Shown piece after piece: positions 36,701 to 44,827 of a DNA stretch of 64,000 nt (positions are counted from its first letter, which is position 1; every line of letters starts with the position of its first letter). Under the pieces are notes generated by a model that was given only the letters and a program-made list of their open reading frames with translations, did not search any database and was not told the DNA's origin. The position numbers and the translations under genes were made by a program. Source of the DNA: a bacterium Scap17 (GTDB taxonomy: Bacteria > Pseudomonadota > Gammaproteobacteria > Pseudomonadales > Halomonadaceae); contig VINJ01000001.1 in NCBI GenBank assembly GCA_013376735.1, positions 1,488,001 to 1,552,000 of the forward strand. Direction: 5' to 3'.

Positions 36701-39700
36701 CTACATCCAGATGCGGGAAGCGCGCCAGAAAGCGTGCCAACAAGTCGGCATGATGCTCTTCGATGAAGCCGAGCAGGGTATAGGGGAAGCGCCCGGTATT
36801 CGGGCCATCATCGGCCTTGTGATTCACCGCATCCAGCACTTGAGTCAACCGACTGGGCAGCAGCGAGGGAGCCAGGCTGCCATTCTGTGCATGGCTGGCC
36901 ATCCACGCATCAAGGCAGAAGGCCAGTAGCTGGCGTTCCAGTACTGCGCGGGCTTTCAGGAAGACTCCAGGCGTCGCGACTTCGCCGTTCATCATTTCCT
37001 GTGGTCGAGAGAAGAAGTACAGATCATGCGGTGCGCCATTGGCGATGGTCAGATTGAGCGCATTGCCATCGCGGCGACCAGCACGTCCGATGCGCTGCAG
37101 ATAGTTGGCCTGGGCCGGAGGAGTCGAGCACAGCAGTACGGTGGAAAGGTCCCCGATGTCGATGCCCATCTCCAGCGTCGGGGTGGCGGATAGCAGATTG
37201 ATGTCCCACGGGCGCTTGCCCTTGATGAAGGAGTGCTCCACCCGTGCACGGGTATCAGCGTCCAACAGGCCGGTGTGTTCATGGCTGACCAGGCGCGCCC
37301 CGGATTGATGTGCCGGGGTCAGGCTCCAGTGAGCGGGACGAGCTGCCTGTAGCTGGCCCTGGCAATGTGGCTGCAGGCAATGCATGTTCAGCCAGTTGGG
37401 TAGTGCCGTCGAAGGTACCTGTACGCGCTGACTGCACTGACTACACCGTAACGGCAGGAGTTGGGTGCTGGCATGCCAATGAGCCGGGACAAGGCCCCAG
37501 ATGCTACGACCCTGACTCTGGCCTTGCTCTTCCACCAGGCCCGCGCGTGATAGCGCTTCAAATGCCAATCGATACGCCTGGGCCACGTCACTCGCGCTGC
37601 TGAGGCTATCGATAGGCAGGTGGTGGGTCAGCCAATGGCGGTACCACTGGCTAGCACTGCGTGCGCTACCCTGGCTGCCACCGGTAACGCAATCGACGAA
37701 CTTGCCGATGGGCTCCAGACTGACAAAGGCCGGCGGCTGACGACGTGGGCCATAGTTGGGCAGAAACAGCGATTGCTGAGTACGGTTGAGCATGAACGAG
37801 TTATCACCGCCCTGAGCGATGAACTCGCGCATGGCGGGATGAATGAAGGCACCGCGGACGCGCATGCGATGCAGCACGCCCAGCAGCCACTGTTCCAGCA
37901 CCTGAGAATGTGGCTCAGCCATCGCGGCCAGATGGGGCAGTTGTTCACGCCATTGGTGACGCAACTGGGTCAGGGTTCGCTCAAGACGCGAGACATCGAC
38001 ACCCAAGCCCAGCAAGCCTTGTCGCTCGAGCGTCCTGCCGATACGGCTGCCCAGTCCCAGTTCGCTACGTACTTCCCAATCGAGGCGCTTGGCGATCAAC
38101 TCCGGCAGTTCACTGCCGGCCGGTAGAATGCCGGTTTCCTGTAACTCGCGAGCGTCCTGTAGCCAATCCAGATTGGGCGGCAGCCAACGGCCCACGAAAT
38201 CGGCATCACTCCCCGCGCGCTGGCGTTCATTGTCGGCAAATCCCTGGGCCAAGGTATCGAGATCCATTGGCAGACGTTGCTGACTGGCCCAGCCTATCAA
38301 GGCCTGGCGCAATGATTGGCTCCAGGTACGGGCCTCGAAGAAACCGGCGCGGTGCGCGGCATCCTGTACGGAGTCCGAGAAGGCAATCACCTTGCGGTCA
38401 TCATTGAAGTCGGATTGATACAGCCGAGATAGCATCACGCTGGAAAGCGAGGCAGCACGCGAGCCCACGATGGATAGCCCGTTATGTGCCTGACAGCAGG
38501 GGCACTGATCGACGGCGCTGATCGTCTTGTCATTGCGTGTCTCGATCAGCGCAGGCATCCAGACACGAATCCTGCCGGGCTGCTGGCAATGCGGGCACTC
38601 ATCACTGCTATCGCGATTGGCGCTGCCCATACGCTTGCAGGACGGGCACAGGTGGCGGACTTCGCCCTTGCTGGCCGCAGGAGGTGTTTCGCCTTCCTTC
38701 AGGGGGTAAAGCAACACCATGTCCGGATCTTTGGCGAAGTACGCCGTATAGATACGGCTCAAGTCATCGCTGACCTGTGGGGAGTCAATGGACTTGAGGG
38801 TGCCCCACGCCGCGGAATGACACTCACGGCAATGCACCAAAGGCAGGGCAAGTCCTGACAATGAGCTCTCCGCGCTACCTTCTCCGGCAGGCAGAGAAGC
38901 ATCGGGCTCGTCATCATCTGCGGCGGGTGCATCCGGTAGTTCATTGCTGCCGCTCAGTGCATCCCCGCTCAGGTCATCACTGAACAGCAGCGAGGGCTGA
39001 GCATCGACACTGACGACCATACGAGACAGCTCACGTAGCCACAGCTGTACGCGTACGTTCAGAAGTGGCGTCGTGCATAGCTTGCCACTGGCATCAGTGA
39101 CCTGATCACGTGCCGTGCATACGAGGGCGACCAATCCTTGCAACAGCAAGGCGGCATCCCGTCGTGATGTGCCCAGGCGGCGCTGCCAATCACTGGCAAG
39201 CACCTGCATGTCGGTGACACTCGTCAGGCGTCCCAGCAGATCATGGAAGGCCGAGTGACGACGCAAATCATTACCCAGCAGAATCCGGTGCCGTTCGTGT
39301 TCCGCATGGTTCGGGTCGCCGAGAATGGCGGGGTTGCAGGAGGGCGCTTCGCCTTCAGTGTCTCTGTCCTGTACCGGGAACCAACTGGCTGCCAGCATGG
39401 CCAGATAGTCGGCTGCGTTCTCGTGGTCACGGGTGGTCAGAGAATCCAGTTCAGCAGGGCTGCGGGGGACATGGCGGAAAGCGATCTCGCCCAGTTTCTC
39501 TTCAGCGCCATTCAGGTACTCCTTCGCCGAAAGGCGGTCCTCTCGTACCAGTGACGAGGCATCGAAGGGCGTAGCAAAGACATCACTGGCATAGGCCAGC
39601 ATGTCGCCGCTACCACCTTCGCCGCCGATGGTGGCAGAGGTGCCGACGCACGCCATCTCGTCACCGATGGCGAGTCGCTCACGCAGACGGCGGATCAGGC

Positions 39701-40481
39701 AGGCGAGGTCTGTCCCTTGTGCGCCATCGAAGGTATGCAGCTCATCTACCACCAGATAGCGCAGCATGCCCGGCGTGTTGTGCTTCCACAGTGGCTGGTC
39801 CTGCGGGCGCATCAGCAGATAGTCCAGCATCTTGTAGTTGGTGAGCAGAATATCCGGGGGCGAGCGACGCAGTGTGTCCTTGCAGGTGATGACACTGTCT
39901 TCACGCATGACCGTGCAGGGTTCGCTCTCGGTGTCGCCGGTAAACAGGCCTACGGTCAGTTTGGGTGACAGCCGCGCGCATTCCTTGGCAAAGCGGCGCG
40001 CCTGATCGGTCGCCAAGGCATTCATCGGATAGATGATCAGCGCCTTGATACCATTCTTGCCTTGGCTACCCGGCGCGCTGCGGACTCGTGCGCAGTGTTC
40101 CAGCAGGGGATAGAGAAAGCATTCCGTCTTGCCTGAGCCCGTGCCCGTGGCGACCAGCGTAGACCCCAGTGGTGCATCCAACGTCTGGCCGCACAGGCGA
40201 TCGAAGGCCTGCTGCTGATGCTTCCAGGGCGGGAAGGCCGGCTTGACGTGCTTGAACGGCACCGTGCCTTCTCCACGTCGGAAAGGCAGCGCCAACGAGA
40301 GATAAGGGCCCTTGAACAAGGTGTCCGGGCTATCGGTCAGCTGCTCGATCAGCCAGGTATTCTCTCCATCAGCATTGGCACGTTGCGGGCCACGAAAATA
40401 GGGCGTGCTGACCGGAAAGGTCGCGCGCAGAAAGTCTCTGAGCGAGTGGGTCAATTCATCTGCCACGACACTGGGTAACAT
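33765..40481 (-). CDS. DUF1998 DEAD/DEAH helicase with C-terminal Vsr/DUF559-like domain (DruE-like)
   Basis: This 2238-residue protein has an SF2 helicase core with Walker A GTGSGKT (113-119), DELH (about 245) and motif VI LQRIGRAGRR (about 1125). Several CxxC pairs lie in the middle. A DUF1998/MZB-type zinc cluster (CACEDEPGRDGCYRC) is near 1715. A region near 1780-1910 has SELEQRFIDLL, RPDFLM and IAIYLDGYQYHRE, then VLASGRYRVWTLTW, as in Vsr/DUF559 PD-(D/E)xK nucleases. DruE of Druantia is of this type and size, and DrmA plus DrmB of DISARM together hold comparable parts. It lies 27 bases after the HNH gene. It is probably the main DNA-processing engine of the cluster. Confidence 0.85.
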   Translation of the reverse strand: MLPSVVADELTHSLRDFLRATFPVSTPYFRGPQRANADGENTWLIEQLTDSPDTLFKGPYLSLALPFRRGEGTVPFKHVKPAFPPWKHQQQAFDRLCGQTLDAPLGSTLVATGTGSGKTECFLYPLLEHCARVRSAPGSQGKNGIKALIIYPMNALATDQARRFAKECARLSPKLTVGLFTGDTESEPCTVMREDSVITCKDTLRRSPPDILLTNYKMLDYLLMRPQDQPLWKHNTPGMLRYLVVDELHTFDGAQGTDLACLIRRLRERLAIGDEMACVGTSATIGGEGGSGDMLAYASDVFATPFDASSLVREDRLSAKEYLNGAEEKLGEIAFRHVPRSPAELDSLTTRDHENAADYLAMLAASWFPVQDRDTEGEAPSCNPAILGDPNHAEHERHRILLGNDLRRHSAFHDLLGRLTSVTDMQVLASDWQRRLGTSRRDAALLLQGLVALVCTARDQVTDASGKLCTTPLLNVRVQLWLRELSRMVVSVDAQPSLLFSDDLSGDALSGSNELPDAPAADDDEPDASLPAGEGSAESSLSGLALPLVHCRECHSAAWGTLKSIDSPQVSDDLSRIYTAYFAKDPDMVLLYPLKEGETPPAASKGEVRHLCPSCKRMGSANRDSSDECPHCQQPGRIRVWMPALIETRNDKTISAVDQCPCCQAHNGLSIVGSRAASLSSVMLSRLYQSDFNDDRKVIAFSDSVQDAAHRAGFFEARTWSQSLRQALIGWASQQRLPMDLDTLAQGFADNERQRAGSDADFVGRWLPPNLDWLQDARELQETGILPAGSELPELIAKRLDWEVRSELGLGSRIGRTLERQGLLGLGVDVSRLERTLTQLRHQWREQLPHLAAMAEPHSQVLEQWLLGVLHRMRVRGAFIHPAMREFIAQGGDNSFMLNRTQQSLFLPNYGPRRQPPAFVSLEPIGKFVDCVTGGSQGSARSASQWYRHWLTHHLPIDSLSSASDVAQAYRLAFEALSRAGLVEEQGQSQGRSIWGLVPAHWHASTQLLPLRCSQCSQRVQVPSTALPNWLNMHCLQPHCQGQLQAARPAHWSLTPAHQSGARLVSHEHTGLLDADTRARVEHSFIKGKRPWDINLLSATPTLEMGIDIGDLSTVLLCSTPPAQANYLQRIGRAGRRDGNALNLTIANGAPHDLYFFSRPQEMMNGEVATPGVFLKARAVLERQLLAFCLDAWMASHAQNGSLAPSLLPSRLTQVLDAVNHKADDGPNTGRFPYTLLGFIEEHHADLLARFLARFPHLDVEDRDYLSQQLMPNATAASAALPSGLKARVITTLTRRAEQRRAWKLEIKEYDRALEHLRSQPEDEHVRNEIEAIEVERHGRMSLLKQLGQQQTLNFFTDEGLLPNYAFPEEGVTLNGMVIRHVSKAQAASGKSYEVVHHEFQRPAQSALVELAPLNTFYALGRTLTIDQINLRGQDIEHWRLCSVCHYSESLAEGDIHGSCPRCGSPQWGDSAQKRSLLRLKEVTATVRDRDSRIGDDSDQRQPAFYNRQMLVDIKPNSASHAMRIDDPACPFGFEFIADARFVEINFGRGGDAGDTLNIAGKEAPRPGFAVCAHCGKVRYKGQKEKEQHTPWCKVVRNKLPDTPENLHNGLFLYRELHSEALRLLLPLSDVAMSERARQSLIASLHLGLKRYFRGSVDHLRLTEQEVPATQQQPARHYLVLYDTVPGGTGYLKELMLAPEKLVDMLALARDTMRDCACEDEPGRDGCYRCLLAYRQSRHLKDTSRDTALNLLERIISRRHLLTEVAGLEKIDLNVLVESELEQRFIDLLNQPSGNHSLGQELVDGTPGWRLTFKGQGDGPLVSWQIRPQAVLGPSQGVSRTTRPDFLMTPLSAPAGTQPIAIYLDGYQYHRERVGDDAEKRQAVLASGRYRVWTLTWRDLMGEKHQCASLADIEIPHSLLKVLQAKASTPETQEWLKALAPLSVNHARQLMDGSAFDALLTYAAQPDLQSKEWHQACLTQSLAWLTMQTHDNSSLLTRLSTELRENLLIPLADALLDTSMGPRLFGGVLDSFDNSQGRCEVLVSVPQTQVRSVSGIRNHLHLHLSLDDRDLEATLKDEDHWRRFWQQANLLQFAPRLTLSSTRGVAAGEGLLDPSCWWPADEDATSNTGHDDTRTDGAQADNAWEEIHANSLLDPEWVEALIAQEVAVPESGVDLLDANGEASIMLELSWPDDKVAISSTPLPEAFADWRVILFDDSTGLPIDKDALTQLGHWLAVTA

Positions 40482-40508
40482 GGGCGTCCTTGTCCTTCGT
40501 TATCTGGT

Positions 40509-41675
40509 TCAGAAGCTTCCAGGGCTATTCAGCGCCTGCTCTACCGTCAAGACTTGCCATCCCAAGGCTTCTGCGGCACTGATATCTGTCTCATCAATGG
40601 CAACACCTAGCTTGCGGCGTGGCCATGCCAGCTCCAGTGTGGCCACGACCATCTGCTGGCTGTCCTGAATATCCAACCCGACCTCGGGAACCGTAGTGCG
40701 GTTGTGCTGCAAGTGATGCAACAAGCCATGTACTCCCGGGTCAGCAAAGCGGAACACATCCACCCAGCTCTGAGGAATCGGCATCTCTTGCTGTCTGCGA
40801 AGGCTAGCGATCAGTTTACGGTCATCATGATGTACGAACATGCGCTGATGGTTCGGCTGCTTGCTATGGCAATCGATGCACAGAACGCGGAGGTTTTCCT
40901 TGCGGTTGTCATTCTTTACGGCATTGACATGGTGAACATGGAGCAAATGTCGATGAGCGTTCAGGCTGACACGGCATTGGCTACAGGTATAGTGATGTTG
41001 CTCGCGTAACTTCCGTGATACCTCTGGCCAATCCTTGGTGTAACTCGGGCGTTCCGGAACCTGCTTGTCATCATCAATGGCAGGGTGGAAGGGGAAAAAG
41101 GAGGAGTATTTTTCGAAAAATCCTTGGAACGTGAATTCATCGAATATTTTTCCTGTACCTCTCCCTGGAGTGACATAGCCCTCATAGTTGAGCTTGCGTA
41201 GGCATAGCTTGCAAACCTTGAGTGCGGCCATCCCTTGCTCACGTGTAATTCGATCGACAATCAGGAATTGGCCTTCCAGTGACTGGGAGAAGAAGTACTC
41301 GCTATCAAGTTTGCCAGCTCGCTTCATCTCTTCGAGTTTCTGGCAGTAGGCAACATGGATTCTATTCCCGTTTATGCCATCAAAAAGGGCTTGATGAAAT
41401 TTGGGCGTATAGTGGCCTCGCATGTAAAGCATGACCTGTTGGCCCTGCTTCTCCAGCAAGTCTCCCTTACCTCGGATATGCTCGAAATCATCCCAGTCAA
41501 TGGGGCCGACATCGGGTAGATCGACCTCCAAAGGCTTTCCAGGCTTTCTCGCTGGCGGTGCTTCGCGTTCAGGAAGCGGTGGCAGGCTCGTATCCAAACT
41601 CAGTGGACGATGACCAGGGCGCGCCATGGGGCGCGCCTTAGACTTCAGAGTGTTGAAAGAGATCTCCAGCTTCAT
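40509..41675 (-). CDS. HNH endonuclease, ZorE-like
   Basis: A 388-residue protein whose residues 230-272 form an HNH nuclease domain. There are zinc pairs CSQC (231, 234) and CIDC (266, 269), the core HVHHVNAVKNDN (246 on) and the following N-L-R-V-L-C. A further CKLC pair occurs near 155. The position directly after ZorA and ZorB homologues, overlapping ZorB by four bases, matches the ZorE gene of type II Zorya. In that system ZorE is thought to nick or degrade DNA near the activated motor. The N-terminal 60 residues are Pro/Arg-rich and may be flexible. No other ZorE feature can be confirmed by eye. Confidence 0.82.
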   Translation of the reverse strand: MKLEISFNTLKSKARPMARPGHRPLSLDTSLPPLPEREAPPARKPGKPLEVDLPDVGPIDWDDFEHIRGKGDLLEKQGQQVMLYMRGHYTPKFHQALFDGINGNRIHVAYCQKLEEMKRAGKLDSEYFFSQSLEGQFLIVDRITREQGMAALKVCKLCLRKLNYEGYVTPGRGTGKIFDEFTFQGFFEKYSSFFPFHPAIDDDKQVPERPSYTKDWPEVSRKLREQHHYTCSQCRVSLNAHRHLLHVHHVNAVKNDNRKENLRVLCIDCHSKQPNHQRMFVHHDDRKLIASLRRQQEMPIPQSWVDVFRFADPGVHGLLHHLQHNRTTVPEVGLDIQDSQQMVVATLELAWPRRKLGVAIDETDISAAEALGWQVLTVEQALNSPGSF

Positions 41676-42397
41676 GGGGTGACCTCGTCGAGAATGGTAC
41701 GAATCTGACTCTCTGCATTGGTCAATACACGGAAACTGACACGCCGTGAGCGTTCCGCATTTTCCTGCTGATTCTCGTCAAGCTCAGGGTGCGCTGAGGA
41801 ATAGCCGACGGCAGCCGTCGTCTTCTTTACCCAAGCCTTGTCGGCCTGAGTCTCGGGAAGCTGATAGAGGTAGTTCAAGACTGAACGCGTACGGTCCTGA
41901 GAGAGTTGCATGTTCAGAAAGTAAGCGTCGTCTTCACTCACCAGTCGATTCCAGCGACTGGAGGTATGTCCTTCGATACGTATCTCGTCAATCACTGACT
42001 TGAAGGGAGCCAGGACCTCAAGATAACGCGGATAAAAGTCCGCCAGAATTTGCTCAAAGCGTGGGCGAAGCTGGTACGACCCCGTGGCAAAAAGCACCTC
42101 GGGTGACTTGAAGGTCAAGGCCAGAGTCTTGGGGTCTATCTCCGCTTCCCAGCGCGGGAGGTCGTCCTCGAACTCCTTGCGCAGGGCCTCGAAGATCGCG
42201 ACCTGAGTGGCCTGATAGGTTTCCGCCACCTGAGTGACACGGTCGCGCTCCTTGAGTGCGTGCTGCATCAGAGCGATGGAAATCAGCAGAAATACCATCA
42301 TCAGGCCAGCCATCAGGTCAGAGACGCTCAGCCAGTGATGTTCTTCTTCACTGCCGGCCGCGCTGCCGCGGCCGAACAGGGCATCAAGACGACTCAT
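41672..42397 (-). CDS. zorB: ZorB-like OmpA/MotB-domain membrane protein
   Basis: A 241-residue protein with one N-terminal membrane helix, LSVSDLMAGLMMVFLLISIALMQ. Asp27 at its start corresponds to the conserved proton-path Asp of MotB/ZorB. A coiled region leads to a C-terminal OmpA-like peptidoglycan-binding domain (IDEIRIEGHTSSRW, LSQDRTRSVLNYL, RRVSFRVLT). It pairs with ZorA to form a proton-driven stator-like complex in the inner membrane. The start overlaps the ZorA stop by one base (TGATG) and the stop overlaps the HNH start by four. Confidence 0.88.
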   Translation of the reverse strand: MSRLDALFGRGSAAGSEEEHHWLSVSDLMAGLMMVFLLISIALMQHALKERDRVTQVAETYQATQVAIFEALRKEFEDDLPRWEAEIDPKTLALTFKSPEVLFATGSYQLRPRFEQILADFYPRYLEVLAPFKSVIDEIRIEGHTSSRWNRLVSEDDAYFLNMQLSQDRTRSVLNYLYQLPETQADKAWVKKTTAAVGYSSAHPELDENQQENAERSRRVSFRVLTNAESQIRTILDEVTP

Positions 42398-44691
42398 CAG
42401 TAGGCTCCTGCACGTGAACCCTGGTTGACCACTTTCTGCATTTCATTGGTCAACTGCGTGTAGTCCTCAGTGAAGCGGCCCGTTACCTGAGCCAATTGAT
42501 TGCCCATGAGCGTCAAGGCGCGCGTCAGCTCGTCTTGCATGGTGCTATCCAGGTTCTTGACCTGCTGATCCAATGAGCTGGCGGTATCCCGTACGATGTC
42601 TTGCAGTACGCCATTGAGTTGTTGCTGGGCGGCTGAGAGCTGGCCTTGATACTGCTTGGATGCCGCTTCCAGCGCCTCACGATACTGATTTTGCAGGGTC
42701 GCGAGTTGCTCACGTGCCTGGGCCTGGCTATCGCGCAGTTGCTGCTGGGTTTCTACTCCGGCATCGCCCAGAGTGCGGGTCAGCTGACTGGACTGCTGGG
42801 TGAGCTGGTCAATGAGGGTCTTGACCTGCTGCTCGGCCGTTTCGATACCCTTGCGGTGAGTCTCACTCAGGCGTTCTGCGCCCTGATTGAGTTGCGCGGC
42901 ATTCTGCTCCAGCGTCGCGTGCAGTCGTTCGAAGCGCTCACCGATTCCCTGGGTTCCTTCGCGCATTTCGGTTGCCATCTTCTCGGCATTGCTGCGCATG
43001 TCCTTGCCGAGCTCCTCGGCACCTTCGGATAGTTTGCGTGTCATGCCTTCAGCCCCGTCACGCAGTTGCTTCTCGAGGTTTTCGGCACTGGTCTGCATCT
43101 GCTTGCCGAGACCTTGGGCCCCTTCATCGAACCGCTTCTCCAGTTGTTCTGCACCGGAGAGGAACTGTCGGTTGAGGGTCTCGGTGCCTTGCGTCAGCGT
43201 ATCGGCACTGCCTTGCAGATGGCCTTGCAGTGCAGTGAAGCGTTCTGCACTCTGGCGGTGCTGCTCATCGAGTTGCCCCGCGATACGCTCATTGCCCTCG
43301 GTGAGGTGCTTGCCCATGGCTTCGTGCTGTTGCTGAAGATGTTCGACCATCTCGCGCACCTGAGCATTGACGGTTTCATGGGCGTCACGGAATTGACCGG
43401 CGATCTGCTCGGACTGGCTGGCCAGGTGATCCGACGTGCCTTGTAGTGACTGGTGAACGCTGTTGTAGCGTTCGTTGAGGCCGGAGGCGCCTTCGATCAT
43501 CTCGGCGTTGATCTTGGCGGTGCCGTCGACCAGCTCCTTCTTGAGTTCTTCCCCGCCGCTGACCAGCTGGGTTGCGGCATTGAGAGCGGCCTGGGAAATA
43601 TCGGCCACTGTCTTCTCGACCTGCGCATTGATCTGCGGCACTGCCTCGACGGCCTTGTCGCGCATGTCGGCGAAGGCGGCGAGGTGGGCTTCGAGGTCTG
43701 CCAGCTGGCGCTGGGTGGCGGTCAGCAGTGTTTCCAGTCCTGACATCGTCTCCGGGATGGCGCTGGCACTGGTGCTGATGTTGGCGATGCTCTTCTCGGT
43801 ATCGGTGATGGCAGTGACGCCCTGAGCATACTGATCACGCATCTCGCCCAGCTGCTGGCGGTAGTTTTCCTGCCATTCCACCAGCGACTTCACCGAGGCA
43901 TCCAGTGCCTTGAAGTTCTCGCCGAACTGTTCCGTCAGCTGGTTGTTGAAGTCCTGGATGACTTCCTTCAGGGCATTGATGACCTGCTCGGTGGCGGATT
44001 TCGACATCATCTCGGCGAACTCGTGCATCTGCTCACTCAGCTCGCGCGCGAAGGCGTCAAAGCGCTGGCGCTGAGCTTCGGCGTGGGTGCCCAAGGCTTC
44101 AGCGGCGGTGGACTGGCGGTCTACCTCGCGCACCAGCGCCTTGTGGTTGTCATCCTGATTCTGACGCAGCAGACGAATCTGCCCGGTGAGGGTATCGCTG
44201 TCGTCGCCGGCAATCGCCAGGTGCAGTTTCTCCAGATTGGCAGTTTGCTTGGCGAGTTGCTCATTCTGCTGCTGCATCACCTGGTGAATGTGCTCCGGGC
44301 CGACTTCATCCGGGCCGGAGGCGACATCCGTCCCGGGCTGCATGAACTTCAGACCGGTGGTGACCTTGTAGGCCATGGCCAGCGCCATGCCGAACAGACT
44401 GGTCATGAAGGCGGTCTTCAAGCCATCCAGCAGCAGGGCGATGCTGTCCTGGATATTGGTGGTATCGAAGTGCAACAGGCCAATGACGATACCGATGAAG
44501 GTGCCCAGCATGCCCAAGGACGTCAGCAGGTTCGGGGTGTAATGGGTAAAGCTGCGCGCCTTGTCCTGCTTGTAGCACACCAGGGCGACAATCCCGATGG
44601 CGAGTATCACCCAGCAGAAGACGCCGGTAATGGTATCGGCGTTGCTGCTGTACAGCTGGCCTTCCAGGTGGCTGGAGATCATTTCAATCAT
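42397..44691 (-). CDS. zorA: ZorA-like MotA/ExbB-type motor protein with long coiled-coil tail
   Basis: The first 125 residues hold MotA/ExbB-like membrane helices: TGVFCWVILAIGIVALVCY, then LLTSLGMLGTFIGIVIGLL and LKTAFMTSLFGMALAMAYKV. The remaining 600 or more residues form a Gln/Glu-rich helical tail with near-periodic sequence such as GAEELGKDMRSNAEK and GAEQLEKRFDEGAQGL. ZorA of Zorya has the same plan: a membrane motor with a long cytoplasmic helical tail that signals phage infection to nuclease effectors. The gene starts 136 bases after the methylase stop, a gap large enough for an internal promoter, and is coupled to ZorB. Confidence 0.88.
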   Translation of the reverse strand: MIEMISSHLEGQLYSSNADTITGVFCWVILAIGIVALVCYKQDKARSFTHYTPNLLTSLGMLGTFIGIVIGLLHFDTTNIQDSIALLLDGLKTAFMTSLFGMALAMAYKVTTGLKFMQPGTDVASGPDEVGPEHIHQVMQQQNEQLAKQTANLEKLHLAIAGDDSDTLTGQIRLLRQNQDDNHKALVREVDRQSTAAEALGTHAEAQRQRFDAFARELSEQMHEFAEMMSKSATEQVINALKEVIQDFNNQLTEQFGENFKALDASVKSLVEWQENYRQQLGEMRDQYAQGVTAITDTEKSIANISTSASAIPETMSGLETLLTATQRQLADLEAHLAAFADMRDKAVEAVPQINAQVEKTVADISQAALNAATQLVSGGEELKKELVDGTAKINAEMIEGASGLNERYNSVHQSLQGTSDHLASQSEQIAGQFRDAHETVNAQVREMVEHLQQQHEAMGKHLTEGNERIAGQLDEQHRQSAERFTALQGHLQGSADTLTQGTETLNRQFLSGAEQLEKRFDEGAQGLGKQMQTSAENLEKQLRDGAEGMTRKLSEGAEELGKDMRSNAEKMATEMREGTQGIGERFERLHATLEQNAAQLNQGAERLSETHRKGIETAEQQVKTLIDQLTQQSSQLTRTLGDAGVETQQQLRDSQAQAREQLATLQNQYREALEAASKQYQGQLSAAQQQLNGVLQDIVRDTASSLDQQVKNLDSTMQDELTRALTLMGNQLAQVTGRFTEDYTQLTNEMQKVVNQGSRAGAY

Positions 44692-44827
44692 TGCGGTTGC
44701 TCCCTGCGGGCCTCTCTGGGCCTTTATCCAATATGTGCCAGCCGCTGAGGGGATTTCCCGACAGCGGCTATTACGACGTGAAATGTTTTTGCAATGCTTT
44801 TTGCGATATGGCGTCAGTGGCGAGTGA

